Assembly: GCA_016303085.1 (NCBI GenBank)
Contig: JAEDMI010000161.1
Coordinates: 1 to 5,688, forward strand
Direction of reading: 5' to 3'
Source: Acetatifactor sp.
Lineage (GTDB): Bacteria > Bacillota > Clostridia > Lachnospirales > Lachnospiraceae
DNA length: 5,688 bases
Shown here: positions 4,887 to 5,688 of the stretch, in pieces
Layout of the letters: every line of letters begins with the position of its first letter
How positions within the stretch are numbered: position 1 is the stretch's first letter
Program-made: the position numbers and the translations under genes
The notes under the pieces: model-generated
The model's input: only the letters and a program-made list of their open reading frames with translations
The model's database searches: none
What the model was told of the DNA's origin: nothing

Positions 4887-5688
4887 ATGAAAACCAAAAT
4901 CAAGACATTCATTGCATTCTTTTTGGCTGCAGCAATGTTGCTGGGGCTTGGGGGCTGCGGATCGCAGATTTCCAAGACGCAAAAGGATAAAATTTCCGTA
5001 TATCTTTGGAGTGTTGATTTAATGGACGAGTATGCGCCTTATATCCAGTCTCAGCTCCCGGATGTGGAAATTGAATTTGTTGTAGGCAACAACGATCTGG
5101 ATTTCTATAAGTTTTTGGAAGAAAACGGCGCACTTCCGGATATTATTACAAGCCGCCGCTTTTCTTTAAACGATGCAAAGGATTTGGAGGACAGCCTTCT
5201 GGATCTGTCCACTTCAGAGGAAGCGGGTTCCATTTACCTCAGCTATTTGGAAAGTTATACGAACAGCGACGGCACTGTCAACTGGCTGCCTCTTTGCGGG
5301 GAAGTAGATGGCTTTATTGCCAACAAAGCGCTGTTCGATAAGTACAGCATTCCTTTGCCTACAGATTATGACAGCTTTGTAGCTGCCTGTAGGGCTTTTG
5401 AGGAGCATGGTATTCGGGGATTTGTCAGTGATTTCTGCTATGACTATACCTGTATGGAAATTTTGCAGGGGCTGTCCATTCCACAGTTGACATCTCTGAA
5501 GGGGATAAAGTGGCGCCATGCTTATGAGGATCCCACAAATGAAGAAAATGGCTTGGATTCTGCGGTCTGGCCGGGTGTCTTTCGGCGTATGGAGCAGTTT
5601 ATTCAGGATGCGAAGCTCATGCCGGAGGATGTTACATTAAGCTATGATCCTGTTGATGCATTATTTAGGGAAGAGAAAGTGGCCGTCA
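4887..5688 (+). CDS. Lipoprotein solute-binding protein (ABC-type, family 1 like), 3' end outside the window
   Basis: This is the first 267 residues of a lipid-anchored extracellular binding protein. It begins with a lipoprotein signal: a Lys-rich N-terminus, a hydrophobic core (FIAFFLAAAMLL) and the lipobox LGGC, with Cys24 as the acylation site. The mature part starts with a polar linker, then KISVYLWSVDLMDEYAPYI and a first beta-alpha unit. Further on, GEVDGFIANKALFDKYSIPLPTDYDSFVAACRAFEEHGI closely follows the pattern of family 1 sugar-type binding proteins (a tyrosine or asparagine-lysine-x-leucine-phenylalanine segment, then proline-threonine-x-aspartate-x-phenylalanine). The usual family length is 400-450 residues, so about a third or more is missing; the frame is open to the last base. 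The start is set by AAAGGAGG 10 bases upstream. It lies 92 bases after the kinase gene in the same direction. It may deliver ligand to an importer, or present ligand to the kinase's outside domain. The ligand cannot be deduced. Confidence 0.88.
   Translation, partial: MKTKIKTFIAFFLAAAMLLGLGGCGSQISKTQKDKISVYLWSVDLMDEYAPYIQSQLPDVEIEFVVGNNDLDFYKFLEENGALPDIITSRRFSLNDAKDLEDSLLDLSTSEEAGSIYLSYLESYTNSDGTVNWLPLCGEVDGFIANKALFDKYSIPLPTDYDSFVAACRAFEEHGIRGFVSDFCYDYTCMEILQGLSIPQLTSLKGIKWRHAYEDPTNEENGLDSAVWPGVFRRMEQFIQDAKLMPEDVTLSYDPVDALFREEKVAV

Overview
The window reads as chromosomal DNA of a low-to-mid GC anaerobic Gram-positive bacterium. The best guess is the class Clostridia, possibly a gut Oscillospiraceae or Lachnospiraceae relative. 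This rests on Firmicutes-like lysyl-tRNA synthetase wording, strong GGAGG ribosome binding sites, a lipoprotein solute-binding protein, and a long hybrid kinase of a style common in gut clostridia. The taxon is an inference; no rRNA gene is present.

Layout, all on the + strand. (1) Bases 1-659 hold the 3' end of lysS, a housekeeping gene, followed by a terminator near 729-783. (2) Bases 784-1237 hold no convincing gene. They carry two candidate promoters (932-961 and 1011-1039) and a structured leader. (3) Bases 1238-1642 encode a free-standing 134-aa histidine phosphotransfer (HPt) protein. (4) Bases 1643-1890 are a second structured spacer. It contains a second copy of the hairpin element seen in the first leader. 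(5) Bases 1891-4794 encode a 967-aa membrane hybrid histidine kinase: TM, Cache-like sensor, TM, PAS, HisKA, HATPase, REC, REC. (6) Bases 4887-5688 encode the first 267 residues of a lipoprotein solute-binding protein, cut by the window end.

The HPt, kinase and binding-protein genes look like one functional cluster. The kinase has two receiver domains but no HPt of its own, and the HPt protein next door could fill that step. The binding protein may feed ligand information to the kinase's outside domain, or may belong to a sugar-type ABC importer controlled by the system. No DNA-binding output protein is visible.

The least ordinary signal is a repeated leader element at 1108-1144 and 1743-1780. 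It is a 6-bp hairpin whose 3' arm carries a Shine-Dalgarno sequence, followed by a pyrimidine run and then GATGCAA. It lies upstream of both signalling genes. In both places the ATG within it is in frame with, and open into, the downstream gene. It could be a transcription attenuator, a translation switch, or a dispersed terminator-type repeat.
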